Positions 34,206 to 45,834 of a stretch of DNA of 64,000 bases are shown in pieces. Made by a program: the position numbers and the translations under genes. A model generated the notes under the pieces. That model saw only the letters and a list, made by a program, of their open reading frames with translations. It was not told the origin of the DNA and did not search any database. The DNA lies in the NCBI GenBank assembly GCA_021397845.1, contig CM038047.1, positions 127,454,112-127,518,111 of the forward strand, in the 5' to 3' direction. This DNA is from Areca catechu (lineage: Eukaryota > Streptophyta > Magnoliopsida > Arecales > Arecaceae). Within the stretch, counting starts at the first letter, position 1; each line of letters opens with the position of its first letter.

Positions 34206-34860
34206 ATGGACCAAAGCTGCAAATAGAGCCTTCCTAGAGATCAAGACCAAAATGATACAAGCACCTATTTTGAGGTTACCTGATTTCACCAAAGTTTTTA
34301 AGGTTGCTTATGATGCTACGGGAGTCGGCATAGGGGAGTTCTGAGTCAAGAAAGCCATATAGTAGCCTTTTTTAGTAAAAAACTTAATGAGGTTAAACTT
34401 AAGTACTCAACCTATAATAAAGATTTTTGTGCGGTAGTACAAGCTCTTAGATATTTAAGACATTATTTACTATCCCAGGAGTTTATTCTATATTCTGATC
34501 ATGAAGCACTCTGATTTTTGAACTCCCAGAAGAAATTAAACCATAGGCATGCTAAGTGGGTAAAATTTATATAAGCCTATATCTTTGTACTTAAACACCA
34601 AGCTGGAAGTGAAAACAAGGTAGCTGACGCCCTAAGCAGATGAGCCTAACTGTTGAATACCATTAGCACTGAAGTCATTGGATTTGATAGGTTAAAAGAT
34701 GAATATAAAAGCTATCCAAACTTTAGTGAAGTTGTCCAATCCTTAGCCCAAGGGCCATCTAGTACCCACAGCGAATACACCCTTCAAGATGGTTACTTGT
34801 TTAAGAACAATGGTTGTGTATTCCCAAGACATCCCATAGAGAATTCTTAGTTTAGGAAAC
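34206..34860 (+). pseudogene. RNase H of A, decayed
   Basis: Resumes A after B: AFLEIKTKMIQAPILRLPDF, then AYDATG (the DAS/DAT start of RNase H) near 34310, an HYLLSQEFILYSDHEAL-type block near 34462-34510 and VADALSR near 34621-34640. Frameshifts near 34330 and several stops. 34653-34850 is an open linker to integrase. Confidence 0.85.
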
Positions 34861-35810
34861 CCATGCAGGAGGCCTTGCTGGTCACTTTGAATGAAATAAA
34901 ACTATCTCAGCTATAGAGGACCAGTTCTTTTGGCCTAGTTTAAAGAGGGACGTTGCCAATATAGTGCCTAGATGTAGAACCTGTGCTGTTGCAAAAAAAC
35001 AGAAACAAAATACTGGATTATATACCCATTACCCAAACCAGACTGTCCATGGCAAGACTTAAGCATGGACTTTGTTTTATGCCTACCTAAGACACTCAGG
35101 AAACTTGATTCCATATTCATAGTGGTCGATAGGTTTTCTAAAATGGACCATTTTATACCCTGCTCTCAAATTTTTGATGCATCTAGAGTAGCCCATCCTT
35201 TCCTTGACCAGGTGGTTAGATTACTTGGATTGCCTAAGACAATAGTGTTAGATAGGGATGTTCATTTTACCAGTTACTTTTGGAAGACCCTTTGGCACTT
35301 ATTAGGAACCAAGTTGAAATTTTCCACGGCCTACCACCCACAAATTGATGGTCAGACCGAGGTAGTGAATAGAAGCTTAGGAAACCTTCTTAGATGCCTT
35401 GTAGGTGAACACACAAAAAATTGGGACCTATTGTTACCCTGAGCAGAATTTGCTTATAATAGTTCTATTAATGGATCCATACGAAAGAGTCCTTTTTAGG
35501 TTATGCATGGATACAAACCCAATAAACCTCTTGATTTGATCCCCTTACCCTCACATGCACTAGTTTCTGAGTCAGCTGAGTCATTTGCATAGCATGTTAG
35601 GAATTTGCATAAAGAAATTAGCCAAAAGATAAACCTAAGTAATGAACTATATAAGAACTTGTCTAATTCTCAAAAAAGAGCTAAAGAATTTTCTGTAGGG
35701 GATTTTGTGATGATCAGGCTTAGGCCTGAATTGTTCCCTCCAAGGACCGTAAAGAAACTTCATGCTCGCGGAGCTGGCCCATTTAAGATAATAAAGAGAG
35801 TTTGACCCAA
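34861..35810 (+). pseudogene. Integrase of A, decayed
   Basis: HHCC finger remnant (CRTCAVAK near 34976-35000), then an open core at 35065-35442 with MDFVLCLPKT, VLDRDVHFTSYFWKTLWHLL and YHPQIDGQTEVVNRSLGNLL: all three DDE residues are still present. A stop follows LLLP at 35440 and more at 35497 and 35590. The GPY/F part is at 35605-35805. Confidence 0.88.
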
Positions 35811-36255
35811 TGTCTATGTGCTTGAGTTACCACCCGACATAGTTATTAGTTCCACCTTCAACATCTCAGATCTTGTAGAGTATAGGGAGCCAACAGCGAT
35901 TCCCAGCGAGCCTTTTGGACCTATCCTTTCCATTGAGAGTGAGCCTGGCCTAGAGTCTGCACCAACTAATTTGCCAAATATTGAGGAAAAGGTTGAGAGA
36001 ATCCTGGATGATCAAGCCACAAGTACCCGAAATAGAGGCTATCAGAGGTATTTGGTCGGGTGGCAAGGACGGCCAGAATTTGAGGACACGTGGATCACCC
36101 ATGAGGATCTGCAGTGTCTCAATCCAGACCTACTCGAGCACTATGAGAGCCAAGTTATCGCATACACGATGGGGTCGAGTTCCTCTCACCTTGAGAGAAG
36201 TGGTGGGGGCACCAGGATCAGACACAGATTATTGGGCCCTATCTGGTTTACTTAG
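35811..36255 (+). pseudogene. Integrase tail and chromodomain of A
   Basis: Open piece of 145 codons from 35818. STFNISDLVEYREPTAIPSE is the GPY/F end; the chromodomain at about 35985-36130 contains RGYQRYLVGWQGRPEFEDTW. The reading frame crosses the purine stretch GAGAGAAG and ends 55 bp inside the 3' LTR, the same arrangement as E and D. Confidence 0.88.
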
Positions 36256-37742
36256 TCATGTGTCATAGTTTTGAAAATTTTGTAATCAATTAAGATTGAG
36301 TCCTGTAATAAGTTGAGATTTGTTGATTTGTCTTAACCCTCAACCTAGTCCAGTACATTGAGTCCTGTACATCAGTATGAATCTAGTATGAGTCCACTTT
36401 TTATACTAGAAAGGAGGCTACACTATTCTGTAGCTCCACCAGGCCTCATTCTAGAGCCAGAGACTGTTACATCAGCTTAGGGGAGATCAATTGACACCCA
36501 GGAGCCCTAATTCCCTCCAAATATCATTTCAGATGCCAGATTCCCTCTAGATTTTCCAGAATATTCTATATGCCAGGAGCCCATATTTCCAAGTTATTCC
36601 AGCACTCCAAGCCCTCAAATTCGAGCCCAGGAAGCAGGCCCAAGCTAGAAGAACCAGGATTCCCTTTTGATACTTGGAATATGCTACCTAGGGGACCAGG
36701 CGTCCCAGCTTCCAGGAGGCCCAAGCCCATGCACTCTTGGCCCATGGCCGACCTCCCCTTGCTTCCCCAAAGCCTACATGCCCAAATGATGAGGCACCCC
36801 ACTTGTTGACTTGGTCCAAGCCTAAGTGAAGAAGGAGAAGACTAATACTATTCTAACCTAGTTAGGATTCCTAATTCTTTTAAGCCTTGTAATTCTTACC
36901 TAGCTAGGAAAGGACATGTAATCTAACTAGATAAAGGCTTGTTAACCTAAGTGTAACCCTAGTTAGAGAGGGCATGGGAACTCTATAAATACCCCACCCC
37001 TCCCCCTCTTGTAATCAACTTTTCTTATGAATACAACCTTGCTGAAATTTGGGTAATTGCCTTGTGTTTGGTGTTCTAGTATTGGTTCTCTTATTTTTGT
37101 GTGCTTTCCTTGTGTCCCTTGGTTGAAACCCTACTGTAGTAGCACCCTTCTGCATCCTTGGAGATCAGCCATGCCCAAAGGAAGATGCCCTGGCTGCTGC
37201 CATAGTCAAGCAACTGCTTCTTTTCCAGGACACCCACACCTAAACCTAGTTCTTTCAATTCAAAACCCTAGTTTTTATCCCTTTGTTTAATTGATATTTG
37301 ATTGACCCTTGATGCTTGCAGGATCCTCGAGGTGTTTCACCTACCCTGAGGTGGCCTTCTTTGCCTTCAAGACTGTCCAGATAGGCCATCATATCCAAGG
37401 GAACCAAGGCTTCTTCATCCAAGCTCTGATCAGAGTGTGAGTGATCCCTTTAATTACTGAATTTACAATCTCTGACTGGCAAGAAACCTTCTCTTCTCTT
37501 AATTTCTGATTTATTGAAGATTAACTATCCTAAGACAGGAATTTCTCAATTTCTTGGTCTTGTTTTTTAATTATCTTGCATGATTAAGCATGCGATATGA
37601 TGTTTCTTAGAATTGCTGATTACTTGCCAATCTTTACTTTACTTTTGAGAATATATCCTACAAACCTAAATTATAAAAATCATAAAAAAATTATTTACTA
37701 TTCTTCTTGCATATTTAGAAATCTTAGAGTTGTCCCGCATCA
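36201..37742 (+). repeat. 3' LTR of A
   Basis: 1542 bp; partner of 4990-6522. TATA TCTATAAAT at 36982-36990. Ends CCCGCATCA. Confidence 0.9.
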
Positions 37743-37747
37743 AAAAT
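37743..37747. repeat. Right target site duplication of A (AAAAT)
   Basis: One mismatch to AAAAC at 4985-4989. Confidence 0.5.
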
Positions 37748-38185
37748 TGGACTAAAGAAAATCAATCATTTATTTCAAAGGGGAAAAGACCGCTAAAAGG
37801 CTGCAGCCACTATGACCGCTTTCCCCAGCACAACTATTATGGTCCTGATCGCCATCGTCAGTCCATCGCTAAAACCGATGGCCCTACCAAAATCAAATTC
37901 AAAAACTCCACACTTAGGGAGTCCCATAGTATCCGGCATTCACAACAAAAGAAGTGTTCATTAATCCAGGAGAATTCATTGATTACACGCCAAGAGAAGA
38001 AAAAGAAGAAGAAGTACAAGGCTCGAGGCCTGATAAGCCCCTATGGATCAGCGAGGAAGACCCAGCATTAGCAAAATGGAGTATCTCCTCAATCTAGGTA
38101 GAGATGATCTATTCTACCTGTGCCAGAGCTGGAGAACCTTCGGCCTGGACTGAAACTACTATATTGTCCATGGCCAACTCCTCAG
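37748..38185. other. Unassigned Tat-flank segment
   Basis: No recognised domain. A 48-codon plus-strand stretch (37951-38097) is acidic and coding-like in composition (EVFINPGEFIDYTPREEKEE) but has no start codon at its beginning. It could be a remnant of an element protein. Confidence 0.3.
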
Positions 38186-40320
38186 CTACAACCGTGATTT
38201 CTTCGCTTCAGTTTGGTATCTCCTCAACCTCATCAGGGGCCCCGGTCTCTTCCTCTCTTTCCTCCTCGATGTCATATGTAGGGACACTAGAAAGATCATG
38301 ATCGGGAATGACCTCACCGACCTTGGTGAGTCCATCACTAAAGCCAAACTGATAACTGTACAAGCTGGCTTCATTCACTTCCATCTTAAACTGCAAAGAC
38401 TTTTTAAAGTCATCAATAGCCTTAACCGCTTGTTCTCTCTTGGCTTTGGACTCCCTCATGGCTGCTTCGGCCTTTAGAGTTGCCTCTTCGGCCCTCGAAG
38501 ATGCCTCTTCAGCCCTCAAAGATGCCTCTTCGGCCCTCCTGGTCGCCTCCTCGGCTATCTTGGCTAGGTCTTCGGCCTTCTCCTAGATCTCCTTAATGGA
38601 ATGCTCCAAGGAGTCTACCTACTTCACCTTCCTCCTCAGCTTCTCCTCCTACTCCGGGATCTTTAGATGGGCATTCTTCGGCTCGCCCTTCAGGCCCTGA
38701 ACCTTGGTGTCCACACGAGTGAGCTGATTCTCCATGGACAACTTCAGTTCCTCGGCCACCTCTCTTTCGGCTCTGGCCACATGGAGATCCTCCTTCAAGC
38801 CATGAATGAGGCTATCAACACTCCCGAGGCCTACTTCCAGAAAGGTGATGTCGTAGAGTAGCTGTACCAACAAAACAAGGAGTGAGATCAGCCACAAACT
38901 AAATGACCCACCATATATGGGAGCAGTGATGAAAATCTCACCTGTTGCAAGGAGGAAAAGGCAGAGTTAGATACCTTGGCAAGGCTTTGACCCTAGATAA
39001 CTACCAAGTCATGGGGCAGCAGAATGTCTTTCAATACTTGCCTAGCAATGGCAAGGACCAAAAGAACCCCCATGGTGGAAAGCACTAACGGATCCGCAGG
39101 ATGACTTCCACCTAGAGGAGCCTCCTAGATAGACTCCTCCCCGAGTTGCGGTGCCTTGCCCCTATCCATCGCAGGGGGGCAAGGCGGTGGTGCATCGACC
39201 ACCAGAGATGAACTCTTCCTTATCTGAACTGGAGAGCCGACTATCGGCGGAGACTCAACTAGTAGAGGCCCTCCTAGAGCCTCCATCATCGGTGACCCAT
39301 CCCTTCTAGACATTCTTCTAGAGGATGAAGTGCTTTTGCTTCTACCAAGATCATCCTCCCAGACCTTCTTCTAGACCTCTGATCCTAAGGGGGGGCCTAG
39401 GTTGCCGTCCTCTTGGAAGACTAACAAAGCCAGCACAAATCAGGCCTCATCCCATATCCTGCAAACAAAAATGCCCTTTAGAATTAACTGGATCACAAAG
39501 AAAATGAAAAAAAGGAAACCGGGAACCTCTACCACTTGTACCTAACACTGAGGACCTGCTGATCTCCGTAAGATGGAGGTTCCTCTTCTGTAATAGTTCA
39601 TGGATGGAGATAGCCTTCGAACCTTTTTTCCAGTGTTAGCATCTAGGCGTGGATCCCTCCACTCACTACTAAAACCCCACGATTTAATGGAAGAAACAAA
39701 AACAAAGTTAGGCTTCCACACGTGAATGGCACTGGGCATGTCCTTCATGATCTTGCAGCCAGGCCGAGGGCCGATGACCCACCATCCGTGGTCATGGAAA
39801 TCCCTCTTGAGAACAAAGAGGGAAGTGAATAAGTTGGTCCCAGGCCTCACATTAGCTATATGACACCAGACCAAGAACCCACAAATATTTTGATACTGTT
39901 CGAAGTCAACTGCACAGGCACGACTTAATACATGTGGAAGACCTTGACGAAGAAAGGGTGCAGTGAAAAACGAAGACCAGCCTTCAGATGATCTTCATAC
40001 ATGGCAATGCACCAAGCGGGAGGTTTATGCACCCACTCTTCTGACGTTGGGAGAACAAAGGAAACCCTTTAGGGACATGATAGCGCTCTCGAAGGTAAAC
40101 TATTTTCCCTGACAAAATGGAGCTAGAAACCAGCTCAAGACGCACCACATCATTAGTACCGAAAGACCCAACCTCCCCCCTCGAGCTCCCACAGTCACAA
40201 AAATGGAGAAGCTTCTTCAGCCAGTCCTCCCTATCCCCTTATAAATGGACAGAAAGACTCCAGAATGCTGCCTCGATAGAAGAGGCCATCTCCCTGAGCC
40301 CGCCATAGATGCTGGAAATG
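38186..40320 (-). pseudogene. Antisense ORF (aORF) of Tat element G, fragmented
   Basis: Read on minus from right to left. An N-terminal plant-transposon-protein-like region near 39900-40080 includes YEDHLKAGLRFSLHPFFVKV, and WKPNFVFVSSIKSWGFSSEW lies near 39630-39700. A Pro-rich linker follows (39125-39313). Coiled coils at 38520-38897 and 38208-38519 have repeated RAEEAS/T units and end in the QFGFSDGL...DHDLSSVP acidic tail. Several frameshifts break it. Extra ORFs antisense to gag-pol, between pol and the 3' LTR, are known in Tat elements. Function unknown. The C-terminus differs from that at 3768-4295, so the two are not simply halves of one ORF. Confidence 0.7.
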
Positions 40321-40706
40321 GATGCGAAGCCCTAAATAGCCCCAAGCTGATTTGACATGGAAAGGACCAAAGGTCATGATCCGCGCGATGCCAACCAATG
40401 GCCAAGATGGGGCTCACATCTTTTCCAAGGGACAGGAGAGGGCACGACCTCCACCCAAATCCCAACAAAAAGATTGGCTAAACCATTACGAAACAGAAAA
40501 AGGAGAAGCAACCTCCTGCTCCACCTATTCCTTTTCAACACTCCAATCAGGGGGTGACAACTATCCACTACCTGATCCTCAAATCATTTAGCAGTTATGG
40601 TGAACGATCAAATAAGCGATTTCATGATCATCAGCCACACCTCCCCCTGATGAAAACGACAAGCCAACGATACTCTCACTCTTTGAGACAGCCATCACTT
40701 CAAAAA
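40321..40706. other. Non-coding spacer between aORF and polypurine tract of G
   Basis: No supported protein. Overlapping short frames on both strands look like chance. Confidence 0.45.
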
Positions 40707-40708
40707 CT

Positions 40709-40724
40709 AAGAGTGGGGGGCAAC
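40709..40724 (+). promoter_or_regulatory. Polypurine tract of Tat element G
   Basis: AAGAGTGGGGGGCAAC directly upstream of TGTTGGGATATACC. A purine tract followed by a TGTTGGG LTR start is typical of Tat, and it confirms plus orientation. Confidence 0.75.
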
Positions 40725-41494
40725 TGTTGGGATATACCGGTTCAAGCATGGATTTGCTACCGGTCCAACTGCTTGTATGCTCCCTCCAGAATGAGGCATG
40801 CCGAACCGGTGCACCCAGAAAAAGTTGAATGATTAATAGGCAATAAGAAGACACAACTCTCAGCTTTAGCAGAAGAGTTAGTCTTCGGACTCCGCTGAAG
40901 ACATGATCTTCAGCTTCAGCCACACGTGCCATTCCAAAGATGTCTCAAGATGAAGACATCTCAGGATGAAAACACCCCATCGATCATCAACAAACACTTC
41001 TGAGGAGGAGGTCCGAAAGCAGACCTCCATCCTACCTCAAACTCCCACGAACATGAAAGATAATGGTCACTTTCAAAATAAGGCCATGTTGAAGTGGCCA
41101 CGTGAACATTAACTTCGACGATAACGTCTCCAGCCCAGCCAGAACCGTTCGATAACTGCCCATGATTACAGACAGAAAGGAATCGATTAACTCCCCCCAT
41201 CATAATTGCAGGGAGGGGAATAGAGCCACAAGCCGGATTAGCCGATATAAATACTGGTAAGAGGGGACACTCCAGGTAAGGCACAACATAATCCTGAAAA
41301 TCTTAGAGTTCCTTCTTCACCATTCATCCTCCTCAAAATCATCACCATTCTATTGCTAGAGCTCGCCTCTGACTTGGCATCGAAGTGTCCCCCACCGAAT
41401 CAAATCCGGCCAGGGATCTACTTTGCAGGTAAACCAGGGAGCGGACCTTAATCCAGTAGCTTCGTCTGGTCGAGAAAGGGATTCTATGCCAACA
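40725..41494 (+). repeat. 3' LTR of Tat element G
   Basis: About 770 bp from TGTTGGGATATACC to TATGCCAACA. TATA-like GATATAAATA at 41244-41253. CTTTGCAGGT near 41421, a wording common in Tat LTR ends. The matching 5' LTR would lie left of the window, so the right edge is set by the CA end only. Confidence 0.7.
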
Positions 41495-41606
41495 GAACCC
41501 AATGGTAAATTCTCATGTGCATACCAAACTAGGGTCAAACCTAGAGAGTTAATAATCTATGCCAACAGAACCCATGGAATACATAGTTGAGTCTATTTTT
41601 TTTGTC
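41495..41606. other. Junction between G and F
   Basis: About 110 bp without coding. The phrase CTATGCCAACAGAACCCA near the LTR end (41485) recurs near 41552, so the exact G boundary is uncertain. Confidence 0.35.
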
Positions 41607-42330
41607 AAATGTCAGTATGAGTCTCAGAGTCTGCAAAATCATATGCACAGCATATTAAGGACTTGCATAAGGAAATTAGTAAAAAGATTCAAATGAGCAA
41701 TGAAGTCTATAAGCATATGATTCACATAAATGAATGAAAGAATTTAATGAAGTGGACTCTGTAATGATTAAACATAGACCTAAAAGGTTTCCACCGAGAA
41801 CTATGAAGAAACTGCATGCCCAGGAAGCTAGACCTTTCAAAGTAATTAAGAAAATTGGACCTAATGCATATGTGTTAGAGTTACCACCAGATTTTGGCAT
41901 TAGTTCAACATTTAATATTTCCAATATGAAAGAATATAAAGAGTCGGCATTAATTCCTAGTGAGCCTTTTGGGCCTTATCCTATCATTGAGAGCGAAACC
42001 CTACCTGAGTGTCCACCAGCAATTCCACCAGAGCGAAGAGATAGAGTTGAACGTATCTTGGATGACTAGGTGATTACCACTAGAAGTAAGGGCTATCAAT
42101 GTTATCTGGTTCGTTGGCAAGGCTGACCAGAATCTGAGGACTCCTGGATTACTCGAGAGGATCTGCAGCAAACTGACCCAGACCTACTAGAAAGATATCA
42201 CAGTCAGGCTGATCCTTACTCGACAAGGTCGAGTTCCTCCCACCCAGGAAGAATTAGTCCGGGTACCAGGCTCAGGAAAAGACTTCAACCAATACAGTTT
42301 AAGCTAGATTCTTTATGGATGGAAGATTGA
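41607..42330 (+). pseudogene. Integrase tail and chromodomain of chromovirus F
   Basis: Starts mid-integrase (AQHIKDLHKEISKKI near 41647-41695). It has a GPY/F module in the open stretch 41734-42069 (NAYVLELPPDFGISSTFNIS). The chromodomain after a TAG at 42068 has YLVRWQG-PESEDSWI with another stop at 42124. The frame reads into the LTR to a TGA at 42328-42330. Everything upstream is missing: G's 3' LTR abuts it, so G probably inserted into F and the rest of F lies beyond the left edge. Confidence 0.8.
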
Positions 42331-43570
42331 GAGTTTGAGTCCTGTAATAAATTTTAATTGGGTTTATTAGTCTTGTATTTATTTCATTTGGATAATTGAG
42401 TCCTGTATTTATGTCAATTGGGTTCTTTATTGCAATTGAGTCAAGAGGAGTTCAGTCCAAGTCCAATCTGGTTTCAGCACAATCAAATAAGCAATGTTAG
42501 TGGTGGATGGGAGCATGGACCATGGGATCACCAACTTGGAAGCCACTTCATCACTCCACTTTGCCACATCACCAAGAAACCTCACCATGGATTATCGCCC
42601 AAGAGAAGAAGGAATTTAAATTTGAATGGGTCCACATTTTCCTCCATAATCACCGCCCCTCTTCATGAAGATGCCCCATCATTTTTTCCTTATATTTTGG
42701 TGTAATTTAAATTTGAATTCAAATTTTGAAAAGGCTTGGTAGTCTATAAAGCAAAGGGCTCCAAACCTTCTTGTAATGATGAATGATTAATGATGAATGA
42801 ATGAAATGAAGTTTTCTTGAAAGAAATTCCCTTGCTTGATTGCTTTGTCCCTTGTGAGAAGGTGGGCGTGAGGCCTAGAGTGACTACCTTTCCATCTCCA
42901 CACATCCAACAAAGTTTCATCCCATCCCTCTTACAATCCATTCGGCCAACCAAAGGATCATTACTTTAGTCTATGCTTAGTCTTGATCCCCCTCCATCTC
43001 CAATGAATCCAATCCGCCAAGATGTTCTTCATACAATCCAATAAGGAGTTATCAATCCAAAGATGCCATAGAAGATCCACGCCAAGACTACTCCAAGCTT
43101 CCCTTCTCATTTCAAAGATTCTTCCCCTCCATTTCCCCATTTCAATCTCTATCATCTAATCCCCTCTACATATCATTGTTGCAGGATCCCTGGGCTTCCA
43201 GGTTCCAAAGAGGAAGGTCTACCGTGTCAAGAACCGGATACAAGAAGCTTTGCAACTTAGAAGAATTTCTTTGTTATCCAGGAACTTCTTCTTTGAGTGT
43301 TTCCAGTTCCAAACTTTAAAATATTGATTACCGGGTACCCCTCTTTAGAAAGACTTTTAGATCTAAAATATTAGATTAAACTTAGCCCTAACCTGAGTGA
43401 TTTCTTAGCCACAAATGTCCTTCTCTTATTTACTTTGAAATAGTTTTATTTTAAGTCAAGTTTAACATTTAGATTTCTCTCATAGAAATTCTATTTCTTT
43501 ACATTGAATAGCTGCATCTATTTACTTCATTTTTCATTTAGTCATTATTAGTTCCATTGAGGATACATCA
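42255..43570 (+). repeat. 3' LTR of chromovirus F
   Basis: Starts TAGTCCGGGTACCAGG, a mutated TGGTGCGGGCACC, just after a GGAAGAAT purine site. TATA-like CTATAAA at 42744-42750. The right edge is placed at GGATACATCA by analogy with the CATCA end of A, B, D and E; it could be up to tens of bases off. Confidence 0.6.
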
Positions 43571-44297
43571 TCCCATCATTGTCCTCCATCAACATTCATA
43601 CGGCTCTTCTTCATTAAAGTACTATTTAGGGTTTCATTATAGTACTTGTTTATTGTATGCTATAAAATTTTAATAGTTGAATCATAGCTTTCCTCCCCTC
43701 TTTTTTTTGTTTTTATTGATGAAGAGAGTATATATGGAAACAAACAAGAAGCCAGTTGGTTGCCAATTTTCATTTTTTTATCTTTCGATATGTATTCATA
43801 CGATGGCCATCATCTCCCCTACATGCATCTCCAGTCTATTCCTCAACCTTGGGTGTGCACTTCTACCTCACATCCACCTTAGTCCCTTGCTATGGACACT
43901 GACAGTGAGCTTCTGCCACCTTCATCCATTCCTTTATCATGGCCATTAACAACATGCTTCACTGCCTCCCCAACTCAACCTCTGCTCTATCCCGCAAGCC
44001 TTGGTCATCAAAAATGTCCTTCCATCACTTGTCCTCCTAGTCTCCTCTATAATAAAAGTACTCCGTAATACCTCCCCCTTTGTTGCCTCCCCCTTCAGCC
44101 CCATGCGACCCCATATCTATTAGATTGCTTTCCCCCTCATGTACCATGAGGGCTGCATGTTTTGTTTAGCATAAACAAGAACTAGTCACTCAATCCACTT
44201 ATTAAACATGTTATGTAGGATGAGTCAATTTACCTATTTTAAAAGAGGGTCAAGTTTGAGTTTAATTTTTAATATGTTTAATAAATGAATTGGTTTG
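43571..44297. other. Unassigned interval between the two nests
   Basis: About 730 bp, pyrimidine-rich in the middle. One 90-codon plus-strand frame (43677-43949) matches nothing I recognise. No gene is called. Confidence 0.4.
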
Positions 44298-45740
44298 TGT
44301 TACCCAACTAAAGCAACCCAAGAGGGGGGGTGAATTGGGTTTCAAAAGTTTTTGCAATGATTAAAGACAAGTGCTAGTATGTTTGCAAAGTATTTGTGTG
44401 CTTAAAAAAGTATATAGCAGAAGTAATAAAGTAAATGCAAGAAAAGAAAGATAAGCAATCATAAATACAAGAATTTATAGTGGTTCGGTGCACACCAAGC
44501 ACCTACGTCTACTTTCCATGATCCACTTGGGTATTTTTCTATAATCCTTCCTTAGTTACAGTAGATTAGTTTTACTGGGCTCACTAATCAAAACCACTTG
44601 ATTTTCACAATGCTAACCAAAAACCTTGTTGGTTTCTTACAAGGCTCACCAACAATCTACCTAATTTTCAAACAAAGCTCACCAACATCCTAGTTGGTTT
44701 TTCAAACAAGGCTCACCAACAATCCAAACACTAGTTTCAATCCACTTGAAACTAGGAACAACAAGATAAATCAAGTATAATGTATGAATACAATAAGCTT
44801 TCAAAATAAAAATGAATATCTCATTGAAACTCTTGATTTCTATTGAGAAAGCTTGTCTCTAAGTTGTTGAAGCCTTAATCAATGCTTGAGAATTAGACTT
44901 GGATACTTCTTGAATGCTTGAAGGCTCAACTCCACTCAAAAGTAATGAATACTCAATGAATGCTCATTAGTTGCTTTCCTCTTATGTTTGGTTCACTTTA
45001 AATACCTTTTCAAGCCTTAAATGATCATTTATAACCGTTGGAGAGGAGAAAATAGCTATTAGATACAAAAAGGAGCTGTTATGCGCTTCAAAAACTTAGC
45101 CATTACTATTCATCCAAACCTGCAAGTGTCGACACTTTAGGTTATGAGTCGACTTATGGTTGATACTTGAGTCGACAGCAGGTCAAAAATATTTTCTGAA
45201 GCTCTCTAGAGTATTCTGATGCATCAACACTTCTTTTGGTGAGTCGATACTTGAGTCGACACTTCATCTTCATGAGTCGACACTCAGACAAAATTATGAA
45301 ATCAGCATTTTCTGTCTTCATTTTGGTCTTAAACCTTGAGTCGACACTTGCTTGACCATGAGTCGACTCATGTGCCGACACTTGATTTTCATAAGTCGAC
45401 ACTTCATGCATTCCAATTGAAACTCTTCTGCATATCAGCTTAGGATTTTGTGAGTCAATACCTTGAGTCAACACTTGATCTTCATGAGTGGACACTTGGC
45501 TGAAACTTTGTTGAAACTTATCCAAATTTAAAACTTGAGTCCTTCAAAGTCATTCTTATGTGCCAAAGACCATATAAGTTGAAATTCCATGACTTCTTCA
45601 ACAATTTGACAAGCATTTAAATTCTTCAACATACTACAACTTTGATGAGTATCTTGTTCTGATAAACATACTTTTAACACAGTTAGTACTCAAATATACT
45701 TGTATTTTGTTATTTATCAAAATCAAGATAGGAGTCAACA
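44298..45740 (-). repeat. 3' LTR of Sirevirus S
   Basis: 1443 bp. Minus strand starts TGTTGACTCCTATC directly after the polypurine tract and ends AGTTGGGTAACA. It contains the palindrome AAGTGTCGACACTT and many GAGTCGACACTT relatives at 45125-45495. The minus-strand frame at 45154-45525 is this repeat translated, not a gene. Confidence 0.85.
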
Positions 45741-45755
45741 GTCTCCCCCTTTTTG
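45741..45755 (-). promoter_or_regulatory. Polypurine tract of Sirevirus S
   Basis: Minus strand CAAAAAGGGGGAGAC next to the LTR, preceded by TTTTGTCATCATC, the usual Sirevirus wording. Additional GGGGGAGA tracts at 46628-46637 and 46671-46680 fit the multiple-PPT habit of this group. Confidence 0.85.
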
Positions 45756-45834
45756 ATGATGACAAAATCTTTAAGTAAATACATATTGTAAGCTCAAGAG
45801 ATTTGCAATAAGTTTCAAAGCATTTGACTATCAA

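Larger units (their letters stand above)
4990..37742 (+). mobile_element. Chromovirus A (Ty3/gypsy), interrupted by nested elements
   Basis: LTR retrotransposon with LTRs 4990-6522 and 36201-37742, both starting TGGTGGGGGCACC and ending GCATCA (GCATTA in the 5' copy). The PBS follows the first LTR. Gag, protease and RT occupy 7623-10641; RNase H, integrase and chromodomain resume at 34206-36255. The 23.6 kb between 10642 and 34205 is the B insertion and its own passengers. Without it A is about 9.2 kb, normal for a chromovirus. The chromodomain in a GPY/F-type integrase with VVNRSLGNLLR wording suggests the Galadriel/CRM part of the chromovirus tree. Many stops and diverged LTRs show an old, dead copy. 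Confidence 0.9.

Noticed and set aside
38208..38897. Coiled-coil frames as a host structural gene
   Set aside because: Position antisense between Tat pol and its 3' LTR, plus the upstream plant-transposon-protein-like segment, fits a Tat antisense ORF better.
43677..43949. 90-codon frame as a small host gene
   Set aside because: Cys/Leu/His-rich low-complexity frame in pyrimidine-rich DNA with no motif or conserved neighbour.
45154..45525. 123-codon minus-strand frame rich in STHE/VSTYENQ wording
   Set aside because: It is the GAGTCGACACTT repeat of the Sirevirus LTR read as protein.
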